This document shows, one piece after another, positions 1 to 5,014 of a stretch of DNA of 5,014 nucleotides. Position 1 is the stretch's first letter. Every line of letters begins with the position of its first letter. A model generated the notes under the pieces. That model had not been told where the DNA came from. It saw nothing but the letters and a program-made list of their open reading frames with translations, and searched no databases. The DNA is from Actinomycetes bacterium (lineage in GTDB: Bacteria; Actinomycetota; Aquicultoria; CAJVYJ01; JAUVQD01). The stretch covers positions 1 through 5,014 of the forward strand of contig JAUVQD010000125.1 in the NCBI GenBank assembly GCA_030598355.1, in the 5' to 3' direction. A program made the position numbers and the translations under genes.

Positions 1-1
1 A

Positions 2-1354
2 GTTGATTTTCAACCACCAGCTGATGGCACCAGCACACTTTATTACTACTCTCAAACCCAGAATGAAACTGAAACCATGAAAAACAGTGAGTTTAAGGTC
101 GATACGGGCTTGCCGACAGATCCGACTTCTCTTAGCAGCTCAAGCCATGTTGTGGGCGAGAAGGCAAGCGACAATACCATTGATATCAGCTTTTCCGGCG
201 CTACCGATACGGTATCCGGATTAGGCGGGTATGCGGTCTCTTGGAGCTTAGACGCTACTGAGGCGCCAACTGGTCCAACAAGTCTACCTGCCTCAAGCAC
301 CGGTCTTACCAGTGCGTCACTGGCAGACGGCACATGGTGGTTCAATTTGAGCACCGAAGACGTGGCAGGCAATAGAACATCTACAATTCATCTTGGCCCA
401 TTCACGGTCGATAGCCATGCGCCGACAGGCACGATCACTATTAACTCAGGCGCGGCTAAAGCCAATTCAGTCGGCGTCATACTGGGCTTAACTGCCAGTG
501 ATGGTTCGGGCACCGGTGTCGACAAGATGCGATTTAAAAACTATGGCGGAGCCTGGTCGGCGTGGGAAGGTTTTAATACTAGCAAAGCCTGGACATTGAC
601 ATCAACAAATGGCAACAAGAAAGTCTACGTCCAATTCAAAGACGTGACCGGGAATATGTCAACGACTCCGCATGATGAAATAATTCTTGATACACATGCT
701 CCAACCGCTAAAGTCAAAGCGCCTGCCGTTTCAACTATGCAGACTAAGAAGTTGCGTTTCAAAGTTAGGTGGTCCGGAAGCGATCCGAGCCCGGGCACCG
801 GAGTCAAGCTGTATGATGTTCAAAGAAAAGTTGCCGGCGGTAGCTGGATTAACTGGCGGCAGAACACATCGGCAAAAGCTTCTTACTACAAAAGCCGGCA
901 GGGCGAAGTCGATTATTTCCGAGCCAGGGCTAAAGACAACGCGGGTAATGTCGGTCCTTGGTCAAGGGCGGCGCGGACCGTTGTGCCTTATGACAACAAC
1001 CATTACTTAAGAAAGAAAATCGGGTTTAACCGGACGTTAAAAAAACCTAAAGGTAAGTTCTTTCAAAATACGATACGTTATTCTGTTACCCGTGGCGATG
1101 TGCTGATCTATAGGTTCTCGGGAAAAAGCGTCAAGCTGATTTCCACCAAAGCGCCAAGTCGCTCGCGCGCCAGAGTTTATATTAATGGGCGCTATATCAA
1201 GACAATTAATACTTATTCTTCAAAAATAAAATATCGTCAGGTTGTCTTCTCGGCCAAATGGAGAACGAAAAAGACGAGAAATCTCAAGATCGTCAATATG
1301 GGCACGCCTGGTCGTAGTCTCTTTGATGCCGATGGGTTAGCGATCACCAGATAA
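2..1354 (+). CDS. Surface/secreted Ig-like repeat protein, 3' part (5' end outside window)
   Basis: The frame is open from base 2 to the TAA at 1352-1354 (450 residues), so the ATG at 77 is almost certainly internal: the residues before it continue the same Ig-like pattern. At least three tandem beta-sandwich modules are visible. Each ends in a D-x-A/T-G-N signature (DVAGN, DVTGN and DNAGN at about residues 120, 214 and 312), and linkers of the form VD/LD-x-H-APT occur at about 136 and 230. This is typical of bacterial Ig-like/FN3-like repeats in extracellular proteins. Residues from about 335 form a distinct basic domain, rich in K and R, with a G-K-S-V-K-L core, RARVYINGRY and a terminal FDADGLAI. 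It resembles beta-sandwich, possibly carbohydrate-binding, C-terminal modules of actinobacterial secreted proteins. There is no LPXTG motif, transmembrane tail or catalytic motif in this part. The signal peptide and any enzymatic domain would lie upstream of the window. The role is inferred as cell-surface adhesion or polymer binding; the substrate is unknown. Confidence 0.8.
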   Translation, partial: VDFQPPADGTSTLYYYSQTQNETETMKNSEFKVDTGLPTDPTSLSSSSHVVGEKASDNTIDISFSGATDTVSGLGGYAVSWSLDATEAPTGPTSLPASSTGLTSASLADGTWWFNLSTEDVAGNRTSTIHLGPFTVDSHAPTGTITINSGAAKANSVGVILGLTASDGSGTGVDKMRFKNYGGAWSAWEGFNTSKAWTLTSTNGNKKVYVQFKDVTGNMSTTPHDEIILDTHAPTAKVKAPAVSTMQTKKLRFKVRWSGSDPSPGTGVKLYDVQRKVAGGSWINWRQNTSAKASYYKSRQGEVDYFRARAKDNAGNVGPWSRAARTVVPYDNNHYLRKKIGFNRTLKKPKGKFFQNTIRYSVTRGDVLIYRFSGKSVKLISTKAPSRSRARVYINGRYIKTINTYSSKIKYRQVVFSAKWRTKKTRNLKIVNMGTPGRSLFDADGLAITR

Positions 1355-1414
1355 ATATCACGTCTAATCTCAACTATTGCGATTCATGCTGCAGTTGACT
1401 AGGGTGTGAGCGAC

Positions 1415-1443
1415 TTGAAATTAGCAGTAAGTGCTGCTAAAGT
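1415..1443 (+). promoter_or_regulatory. Candidate sigma-70-type promoter of the DUF420-like gene
   Basis: TTGAAA (1415-1420, 5/6 match to the -35 consensus) and TAAAGT (1438-1443, 4/6 match to the -10) are separated by exactly 17 bp. Transcription would start near 1450, giving a leader of about 35 nt that contains the Shine-Dalgarno at 1475-1479. The site lies in the gap between two same-strand genes, where a promoter would be expected. It is a consensus match only. Confidence 0.4.
1421..1440. repeat. Perfect 7-bp inverted repeat, possible operator
   Basis: TTAGCAG (1421-1427) and CTGCTAA (1434-1440) are exact reverse complements separated by 6 nt. The repeat fills the spacer of the candidate promoter and overlaps the first half of its -10, a typical location for a dimeric regulator's operator. 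As RNA it could also form a hairpin, but no T-run follows on the + strand, so an intrinsic terminator for the upstream gene is less likely. Confidence 0.4.
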
Positions 1444-1474
1444 CCGGTTGCTGATGAAATCTATCTATTGATCT

Positions 1475-1479
1475 GGAGG
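1475..1479 (+). promoter_or_regulatory. Shine-Dalgarno that sets a TTG start
   Basis: GGAGG lies 5 nt before TTG at 1485 in the frame of the membrane protein. It is the best ribosome-binding site near this reading frame, and there is no ATG or GTG suitable for including the first transmembrane helix, so it supports the non-ATG start. Confidence 0.7.
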
Positions 1480-1484
1480 CTTGC

Positions 1485-1973
1485 TTGTCGGTTTGGGAAA
1501 ACGGTTTTCTCGGGACTAGGGGTACTTTTCTCTCCGATTTGCTCGTGGTCATTGTAATCTTGCTGATACCGCTTTTTACAATGGGCTTTATAATGGCTCG
1601 CAGGCACCGCGGATCTATTCATCGTCCGATCATGCTGGCCCTCTACATAGCGGTCTTAGCGTATGTCGTGGTCTACGTAATACACGTCTTATTAGAGGGG
1701 CTGATCTTAGAATTCCGCGATTCCAACTCCCCGGTTTATTACGCTTATTGGATAATTGGGTTGATCCATTCTTTTTTCGCCGTCGGCGCTCTTTACCTTG
1801 GTTGGCAGACCGTCCAGATAGGTCGAAAACTGTCCAAGAATGGTCCAAACGGATACTATTTTGACGCCTCTGACCGACCGATTCACGCTGCCCGTGGTCG
1901 CCTGGCGCTAATCTTTTTCGCCGGCGCCGCTTTAACTGGAATAATTGTATACTACCTGCTTTTTATCTGGTAA
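1485..1973 (+). CDS. DUF420/CtaM-like four-helix membrane protein
   Basis: This is a 162-residue integral membrane protein starting at TTG. Four hydrophobic segments are visible at about residues 17-38, 48-70, 86-108 and 139-161. Features that recall the DUF420 family are a histidine with I-M just before helix 2 (H46), a Y-x-x-x-V-x-H in helix 2 (H67) followed by a glycine, I-G-L-I-H at the start of helix 3 (H95), and a final helix preceded by R-x-R-L and containing T-G-x-x-V-Y-Y-L-L. The length fits that family. A characterised member, CtaM of Staphylococcus aureus, is needed for maturation of a haem-copper quinol oxidase, so a metal- or haem-related assembly role is possible here. No oxidase gene is in the window, so that role is inference. 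The gene appears to be transcribed alone and converges on the glycosyltransferase gene with a 39-nt gap. The family assignment is from memory of the pattern, not from a search. Confidence 0.65.
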   Translation: MSVWENGFLGTRGTFLSDLLVVIVILLIPLFTMGFIMARRHRGSIHRPIMLALYIAVLAYVVVYVIHVLLEGLILEFRDSNSPVYYAYWIIGLIHSFFAVGALYLGWQTVQIGRKLSKNGPNGYYFDASDRPIHAARGRLALIFFAGAALTGIIVYYLLFIW

Positions 1974-1996
1974 GGGACGTTCACTGAAGGTCCAAG

Positions 1997-2040
1997 AGGT
2001 CTGAAAGAAGACCTAGGGTTCTCCGCCTGAAGCAAGGCGG
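1997..2040. terminator. Two small hairpins in the convergent gene junction
   Basis: AGGTCT (1997-2002) pairs with AGACCT (2009-2014) across a 6-nt loop. CCGCCT (2023-2028) pairs with AGGCGG (2035-2040), also across a 6-nt loop. They sit between and over the 3' ends of two convergent genes, where bidirectional termination would be useful. Neither is followed by a clear T-run on either strand, and the second lies within the last codons of the glycosyltransferase, so intrinsic terminator activity is uncertain. Confidence 0.25.
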
Positions 2041-3239
2041 TCGAAGACCGCTTGGATCGCCGGGGAAGTGGTATCACACAAGCGGGTTAGTTCCAAATGA
2101 ACAGAATCCCAATCATGGCCGGCTTGCAAAAGTATAGAACCTAGTTGGAGCGCTGAGGCCGAATGTTTTCTATCAAACTCTAGTACTTTTCGGAAAGACG
2201 CGACACCGGCGTCATAACGTTTTAGGCCCAGAAAAGAAAGCGCCAGCCCTTGCCATGCCGCGACAGTTCCCAATCCCTGTTGACGGCGATATGTGATTGG
2301 AGCATCTCCGAGCGACATGACGGCAACAAACGATTGCAAAGCCTGTTCGTACTCTCCTTTATCGAGATAGGCCAAACCGCGAATGTACTCTAAGTCAGTG
2401 AAATCGGGGAAGCGATCCAAACCTTTCTTGACCCACTCCAAAACCTCGTCCGGTCGTTTAAGCTTACGCAGGCACTTGATCATGTCCAGGATGATCCGGG
2501 AAAGTCTGATCTCGTCATCTTGTGGAGCCAGTTCTTTGTAAAGTGTCAGATAAAGATCAAGAGCCTTTTTGTCTTGTCCTCGAGCACGATAAGCATTTGC
2601 TTTCAGAAATCTTTGGTGCTGCGGGTCCTTGTCCTCTCGGGCTGATTTTTCCAGGAGACGTTTATTGCGGTCGCCTTTTTGAAGGTTTTTGGTGCTATTC
2701 AACCGGCCAAAGTGGCGGATCTGTACACTTGTCACAGCTGCTTTCTCATTTTTTTCGGGAGGCCTGATCTGTTCATGGATTATACCGACAAAGCGGTGTT
2801 CGATTTTGTTTTTAAAGAGGCGGACACTTGGAAAAGTGTCCGTTATCGTATCCCCTTGCTTATCTTCGAGCAAGCTCACAATCGTTAACCAGTAGGCAGG
2901 ATGGGCCCGGTTGTCCAGGAGTTTTTTTAGCTCAGGGATATCTTCGGGTACTAATTGTTCATCGGCATCAAGAAAAAGAATCCACTCACCTTTGGCCTTC
3001 TCAAGGCCCGCATTACGCGCGGCGCTGAAGTCATCGATCCAGGGAAACTCAATTATTTTCGCGCCGAAGCCCTTGGCGATCTCAATAGTTTGGTCGGAAG
3101 AGCCGGTATCAACGACGATGATCTCATCAGCTATTGACTGTACGCTAGACAGGCAGCGGCCGATAGACTCCTCCTCATCTCGAGCGATCATGCACATTGA
3201 TAATTTAAGGGGCTGTTTTCGATATTCAGGTGCTGACAT
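2013..3239 (-). CDS. Family-2 glycosyltransferase with C-terminal TPR repeats
   Basis: This is a 408-residue protein read from the ATG at 3239. Residues 11-115 are a GT-A fold glycosyltransferase 2 domain. It opens with LSMCMIARDEEESIGRCL and has the nucleotide-binding VVDTGSSD (42-49), FPWIDDFSAARN (65-76) and the metal-binding DAD motif at 91-93 within ILFLDADE. The HRFVGIIHEQI stretch (148-158) is typical of the TPR-fused GT2 subgroup. From about residue 212 the chain is helical with TPR-like repeats, clearest at 212-240, 283-314 and 329-356. There are no transmembrane helices or signal peptide, so a cytoplasmic enzyme using a nucleotide sugar is expected; acceptor and sugar cannot be told. 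The frame stays open upstream to a TTG at 3341, with a GTG at 3263. ATG 3239 is preferred because it directly precedes the conserved domain and leaves the divergent promoter region free, although its ribosome-binding site is poor (GAAAGG lies 16 nt away). No sugar-metabolism neighbours are visible. Confidence 0.88.
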   Translation of the reverse strand: MSAPEYRKQPLKLSMCMIARDEEESIGRCLSSVQSIADEIIVVDTGSSDQTIEIAKGFGAKIIEFPWIDDFSAARNAGLEKAKGEWILFLDADEQLVPEDIPELKKLLDNRAHPAYWLTIVSLLEDKQGDTITDTFPSVRLFKNKIEHRFVGIIHEQIRPPEKNEKAAVTSVQIRHFGRLNSTKNLQKGDRNKRLLEKSAREDKDPQHQRFLKANAYRARGQDKKALDLYLTLYKELAPQDDEIRLSRIILDMIKCLRKLKRPDEVLEWVKKGLDRFPDFTDLEYIRGLAYLDKGEYEQALQSFVAVMSLGDAPITYRRQQGLGTVAAWQGLALSFLGLKRYDAGVASFRKVLEFDRKHSASALQLGSILLQAGHDWDSVHLELTRLCDTTSPAIQAVFDRLASGGEP

Positions 3240-3275
3240 TCGTTTATATTGACAGCCTTTCACCCCACTTTCAAC

Positions 3276-3305
3276 TTGACCCCAAGTGCTCCACGGTGTT
3301 ATCTT
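3276..3305 (+). promoter_or_regulatory. Candidate promoter of the isc operon
   Basis: TTGACC (3276-3281, 5/6 match) is followed after 18 bp by TATCTT (3300-3305, 4/6 match). Initiation would fall near 3312, inside the IscR-like operator, about 33 nt before the rrf2 ATG. An alternative -10 is TAAAAT at 3315-3320, which has a better hexamer but no recognisable -35. In either case the operator would overlap the promoter, consistent with repression. Confidence 0.4.
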
Positions 3306-3330
3306 ATACCTGACTAAAATAGTAAGAATA
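3306..3330. promoter_or_regulatory. IscR type-1-like operator
   Basis: The 25-bp site matches the E. coli IscR type-1 consensus (ATASYYGACTRWWWYAGTCRRSTAT) at its first 18 positions without exception and at 20 of 25 overall. Its core is palindromic around 3318: CT-n-ACTA, AAA, TAGT-n-AG. It lies 14 bp upstream of the start codon of an Rrf2/IscR-family gene, the expected position for autoregulation. The right outer arm deviates from the consensus. Binding by the neighbouring regulator is inference from family knowledge. Confidence 0.7.
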
Positions 3331-3335
3331 GGGGA
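3331..3335 (+). promoter_or_regulatory. Ribosome binding site of the Rrf2 gene
   Basis: GGGGA lies 9 nt before the ATG at 3345, directly abutting the operator. It is a moderate Shine-Dalgarno. A similar AGGGGAT precedes the next gene (about 3725-3731). Confidence 0.5.
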
Positions 3336-3344
3336 TAGCAAAAA

Positions 3345-3746
3345 ATGCGGGTTTCCCAGCGGACAGAATATGGCGTAAGGGCGATGATTGCTTTAGCCAG
3401 GGATTTTGACGAAGTAATCTCAATAAAAGAGCTGGCTGAGCGTGAGTCGATGCCGGAGACATTTCTTGAGCAGATCATGTCCGACTTGAGAAAAGCCGGT
3501 CTGCTGAAATCTGTACGCGGTCCGAACGGCGGCTTTAAGCTAAAAGACGCGCCGAGTGAAATCACGATCGGGCGGGTAATAGCTACTCTTGAGGGTTCGC
3601 TCTCACCGGCAAGGTGCGGGTCAGATTGTTCCAAGCAGGATGGTTGTTCGACCAGATCGGTTTTGGATCGCATTGAGAGATCGATTACAGAAACACTCGA
3701 CGGTATTTATCTGAAAGATTTAGTAGGGGATTTAGCTCATGAATAA
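3345..3746 (+). CDS. iscR: Rrf2-family Fe-S-responsive transcriptional regulator (IscR-like)
   Basis: This is a 133-residue protein of typical Rrf2 length. The N-terminus MRVSQRTEYGVRAMIALA is the family signature. A winged helix-turn-helix follows: SIKELAERESMPETFLEQI (26-44) contains the turn and recognition helix, and GPNGGFKL (59-66) is the wing. The dimerisation helix region contains three cysteines, C91, C95 and C101 (C-x3-C-x5-C), at the place where IscR ligates a [2Fe-2S] cluster; in E. coli IscR the spacing is C-x5-C-x5-C. This makes a cluster-sensing repressor of the downstream assembly genes more likely than a CymR-type cysteine regulator, which lacks the cysteines. It is the first gene of the operon, its stop overlaps the next start by 8 nt, and an IscR-like operator sits just upstream, so autoregulation is likely. 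The fourth ligand cannot be assigned with confidence. Confidence 0.9.
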   Translation: MRVSQRTEYGVRAMIALARDFDEVISIKELAERESMPETFLEQIMSDLRKAGLLKSVRGPNGGFKLKDAPSEITIGRVIATLEGSLSPARCGSDCSKQDGCSTRSVLDRIERSITETLDGIYLKDLVGDLAHE

Positions 3747-4900
3747 GATCTATCTTGATTATAGTGCGACAACACCTGTCTTACCGGAAGCGACTAAGGT
3801 TATGACAGATTATCTGAAAACTGATTACGGTAACCCTTCGAGCCTATATGAGTCCGGTCAGGAGGCAAGGCGCGTGGTTGAGTCCGCGCGAGCTTCAGTG
3901 GCTAAGAGTTTGGGCGCTGACGATCAAAGGGACCGCCGCAGCCAAGCATAAGAAAGGCCGGCATATAGTAACGCTTGATATAGAACACCCGGCTGTTATG
4001 GAGCCGCTTAAGCATCTTGAAAAAAATGGTTTTAAGGTTACCTATCTACCAGTAGATAAGACCGGGATAGTTGACCCTAAATCTGTGGGCGAGGCAATTA
4101 CAGACGAAACAATCCTTGTGTCCATTATGATGGCTAATAACGTTGTCGGTACTATTCAACCGATAAAAGAAATAAGCAGATATACAAAGGATAGAGGGGT
4201 TGCTTTTCACACTGATGCGGTTCAAGCAATTAGTGGTTTACCGGTAGACGTCAATGAGCTCGGTGTTGATCTTTTGGCGATCTCAAGTCACAAATTTCAT
4301 GGCCCCAAAGGCGTCGGTGTTCTTTATGCGCGAAAGGGCACACGGCTGGATCCGATCATCCATGGCGGGGGACAGGAAAAAGGCAAACGGTCTGGAACGG
4401 AAAATGTTCCTGGAATAATTGGTCTGGCTAAAGCATTGGAAATCGCAGTCGAGGAACGTGAGGAAAAAAGCGCACGGTTGGAAAAACTGCGGGACCGGCT
4501 GGTTGAAGGTGTTCTTGGAAGCATTGATGACGTAATTTACTTGGGCGACCCCAAAAGGCGCCTTCCCGCAAATGCTTGTTTTTCTTTTAAATATGTAGAG
4601 GGTGAGTCGCTTGTCTTGCATCTGGATATGATGGGTATTGCGGTCTCCAGCGGGTCAGCTTGTGCCTCGAAGTCTCTTGAGCCGTCGCACGTGATTACGG
4701 CGATGGGGCATTCGGCGGTAGAAGCACATGGGTCATTGAGAGTGACGATGGGACGCTACACAAAAGAAACTGAAGTTGACGAGTTGATACGAGCGTTGCC
4801 AACGGTTATCGAAAAGGTTAGACGGATATCACCGTTTGGCGCGGAAGCCACGCCGGAGATGTTTATGGGTGCGTCCGTTGAAAATGATCACAGAATTTAA
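3739..4900 (+). pseudogene. iscS: Cysteine desulfurase (IscS/NifS), disrupted by an out-of-frame deletion of about 50 nt
   Basis: An intact gene would make a PLP enzyme that moves sulfur from cysteine to an enzyme persulfide for Fe-S cluster and tRNA thiolation. The start ATG overlaps the regulator's stop. Frame 1 gives 61 good residues (MNKIYLDYSATTPV, YGNPSS, SVAKSLGAD), then runs off into unrelated residues and a stop at 3949-3951. Frame 2 resumes homology at IKGTAAAKHKKGRHI from 3923. In E. coli IscS 17 residues lie between the matching GAD and IKG, including the FTSGATES loop that helps hold the PLP phosphate; here a single base (3922) remains. About 50 nt are therefore missing. All else looks intact: the histidine of EHPAV (codon 3986), the aspartate of HTDAVQ (4214), the PLP lysine of SSHKFHGPKG (4292), and the active-site cysteine of SSGSACASKSLEPS (4661). 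The 61 + 325 present residues plus 17 give about 403, the usual length. The gene is a recent pseudogene or a sequence error; as written the product cannot be functional. Confidence 0.88.
3919..3925 (+). other. Deletion junction in iscS
   Basis: The GAC codon ending the GAD of frame 1 (3919-3921) is followed by one leftover base and then ATC, the isoleucine of IKG in the second frame (3923-3925). The exact breakpoints may be shifted by a few bases if short matching sequence flanked the lost segment. This is not a slippery site for programmed frameshifting: there is no X-XXY-YYZ heptamer, and conserved sequence is absent rather than merely out of frame. Confidence 0.75.
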
Positions 4901-4918
4901 TTGTTACTTCGTTTTAAT

Positions 4919-4928
4919 GGAGGAGGAG
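4919..4928 (+). promoter_or_regulatory. Strong ribosome binding site of iscU
   Basis: A GGAGGAGGAG run ends 5 nt before the ATG at 4934. It is much stronger than the sites before the two upstream operon genes, which suggests high translation of the scaffold, a protein often needed in excess over the desulfurase. Confidence 0.75.
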
Positions 4929-4933
4929 ACTAA

Positions 4934-5014
4934 ATGTATAGTGAAAAAGTAATGGACCATTTTAGTAATCCGCGAAATGTGGGTGAAATAGAAAACGCTG
5001 ATGGAGTCGGACAG
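4934..5014 (+). CDS. iscU: Fe-S cluster assembly scaffold IscU/NifU N-terminal type, 5' part
   Basis: Only the first 27 codons are in the window; the gene continues past the end. The N-terminus MYSEKVMDHFSNPRNVGEIE is nearly diagnostic of IscU-type scaffolds, on which iron and IscS-derived sulfur are assembled into [2Fe-2S] clusters. The three cluster-ligating cysteines would lie downstream and cannot be seen; the first normally follows soon after the point of truncation. The gene starts 33 nt after the iscS stop on the same strand with no terminator between, so it is cotranscribed with iscR and iscS. Whether it is a short IscU or a longer multidomain NifU cannot be decided here. Confidence 0.92.
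   Translation, partial: MYSEKVMDHFSNPRNVGEIENADGVGQ

Noticed and set aside
77..79. ATG at 77 as the true start of the Ig-like protein
   Set aside because: The frame is open to the window edge, the preceding residues have the same extracellular-repeat character, no signal peptide follows the ATG, and no good Shine-Dalgarno precedes it.
2522..3252. Several + strand open frames opposite the glycosyltransferase
   Set aside because: They are antisense shadows of a clearly recognisable gene, with no plausible domains or ribosome-binding sites.
3249..3254. Perfect TTGACA on the + strand as the isc promoter -35
   Set aside because: No acceptable -10 hexamer occurs 16-18 bp downstream; TTGACC at 3276 is better placed.
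3243..3274. Minus-strand promoter TTGAAA / TATAAA just before the glycosyltransferase ATG
   Set aside because: The spacer is 20 bp and transcription would begin at or inside the start codon, so it does not fit unless the mRNA is leaderless.
3848..3922. An ATG-initiated start for the second iscS fragment as its own gene
   Set aside because: The first 25 codons from ATG 3848 are out of frame with the real N-terminal coding of iscS and show no family similarity; homology starts only at 3923.
3905..3951. Programmed ribosomal frameshift joining the two iscS parts
   Set aside because: Shifting frame would still leave about 17 conserved residues missing, and no slippery heptamer or following stem-loop is evident.
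1..5014. CRISPR array, tRNA or rRNA gene, insertion sequence, phage or defence system
   Set aside because: No regularly spaced direct repeats, cloverleaf-like sequence, transposase motifs or terminal repeats were found on reading through both strands.

Overview
This window (roughly 47% GC by eye) looks like ordinary bacterial chromosome, probably from an anaerobic or facultative lineage. The gene order Rrf2 regulator, cysteine desulfurase, IscU-type scaffold is common in Firmicutes and deep-branching Actinomycetota. The C-terminal domain of the first gene resembles a module I associate with actinobacterial surface proteins. The taxonomic guess is weak; nothing here fixes a genus.

Layout. (1) Bases 2-1354 (+) are the 3' end of a long secreted or surface protein made of tandem Ig-like modules and a basic beta-sandwich C-terminal domain. 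(2) A 130-bp gap holds a candidate promoter whose 17-bp spacer lies inside a perfect inverted repeat. (3) Bases 1485-1973 (+) encode a four-helix membrane protein resembling DUF420/CtaM, with a TTG start and a strong Shine-Dalgarno. (4) Convergent to it, bases 3239-2013 (-) encode a family-2 glycosyltransferase fused to TPR repeats. (5) A divergent intergenic region carries an IscR type-1-like operator. (6) Bases 3345-5014 (+) form an iron-sulfur assembly operon: an IscR-like Rrf2 regulator, a cysteine desulfurase (iscS) overlapping it by 8 nt, and the start of an IscU scaffold.

How the isc genes would work together. IscR senses cluster status through three cysteines and would repress its own operon through the site at 3306-3330. 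IscS would supply persulfide sulfur to IscU, on which clusters are built.

The most notable observation is that iscS is broken. About 50 nt appear to be missing at 3921/3923, out of frame, removing the stretch that normally carries the PLP-phosphate-binding SGGTE-type motif. The rest of the gene is intact, with all other catalytic residues present, so this is either a very recent lesion or a sequencing/assembly artefact. I see no CRISPR array, tRNA, rRNA, insertion sequence or clearly novel defence or mobile system in the window.
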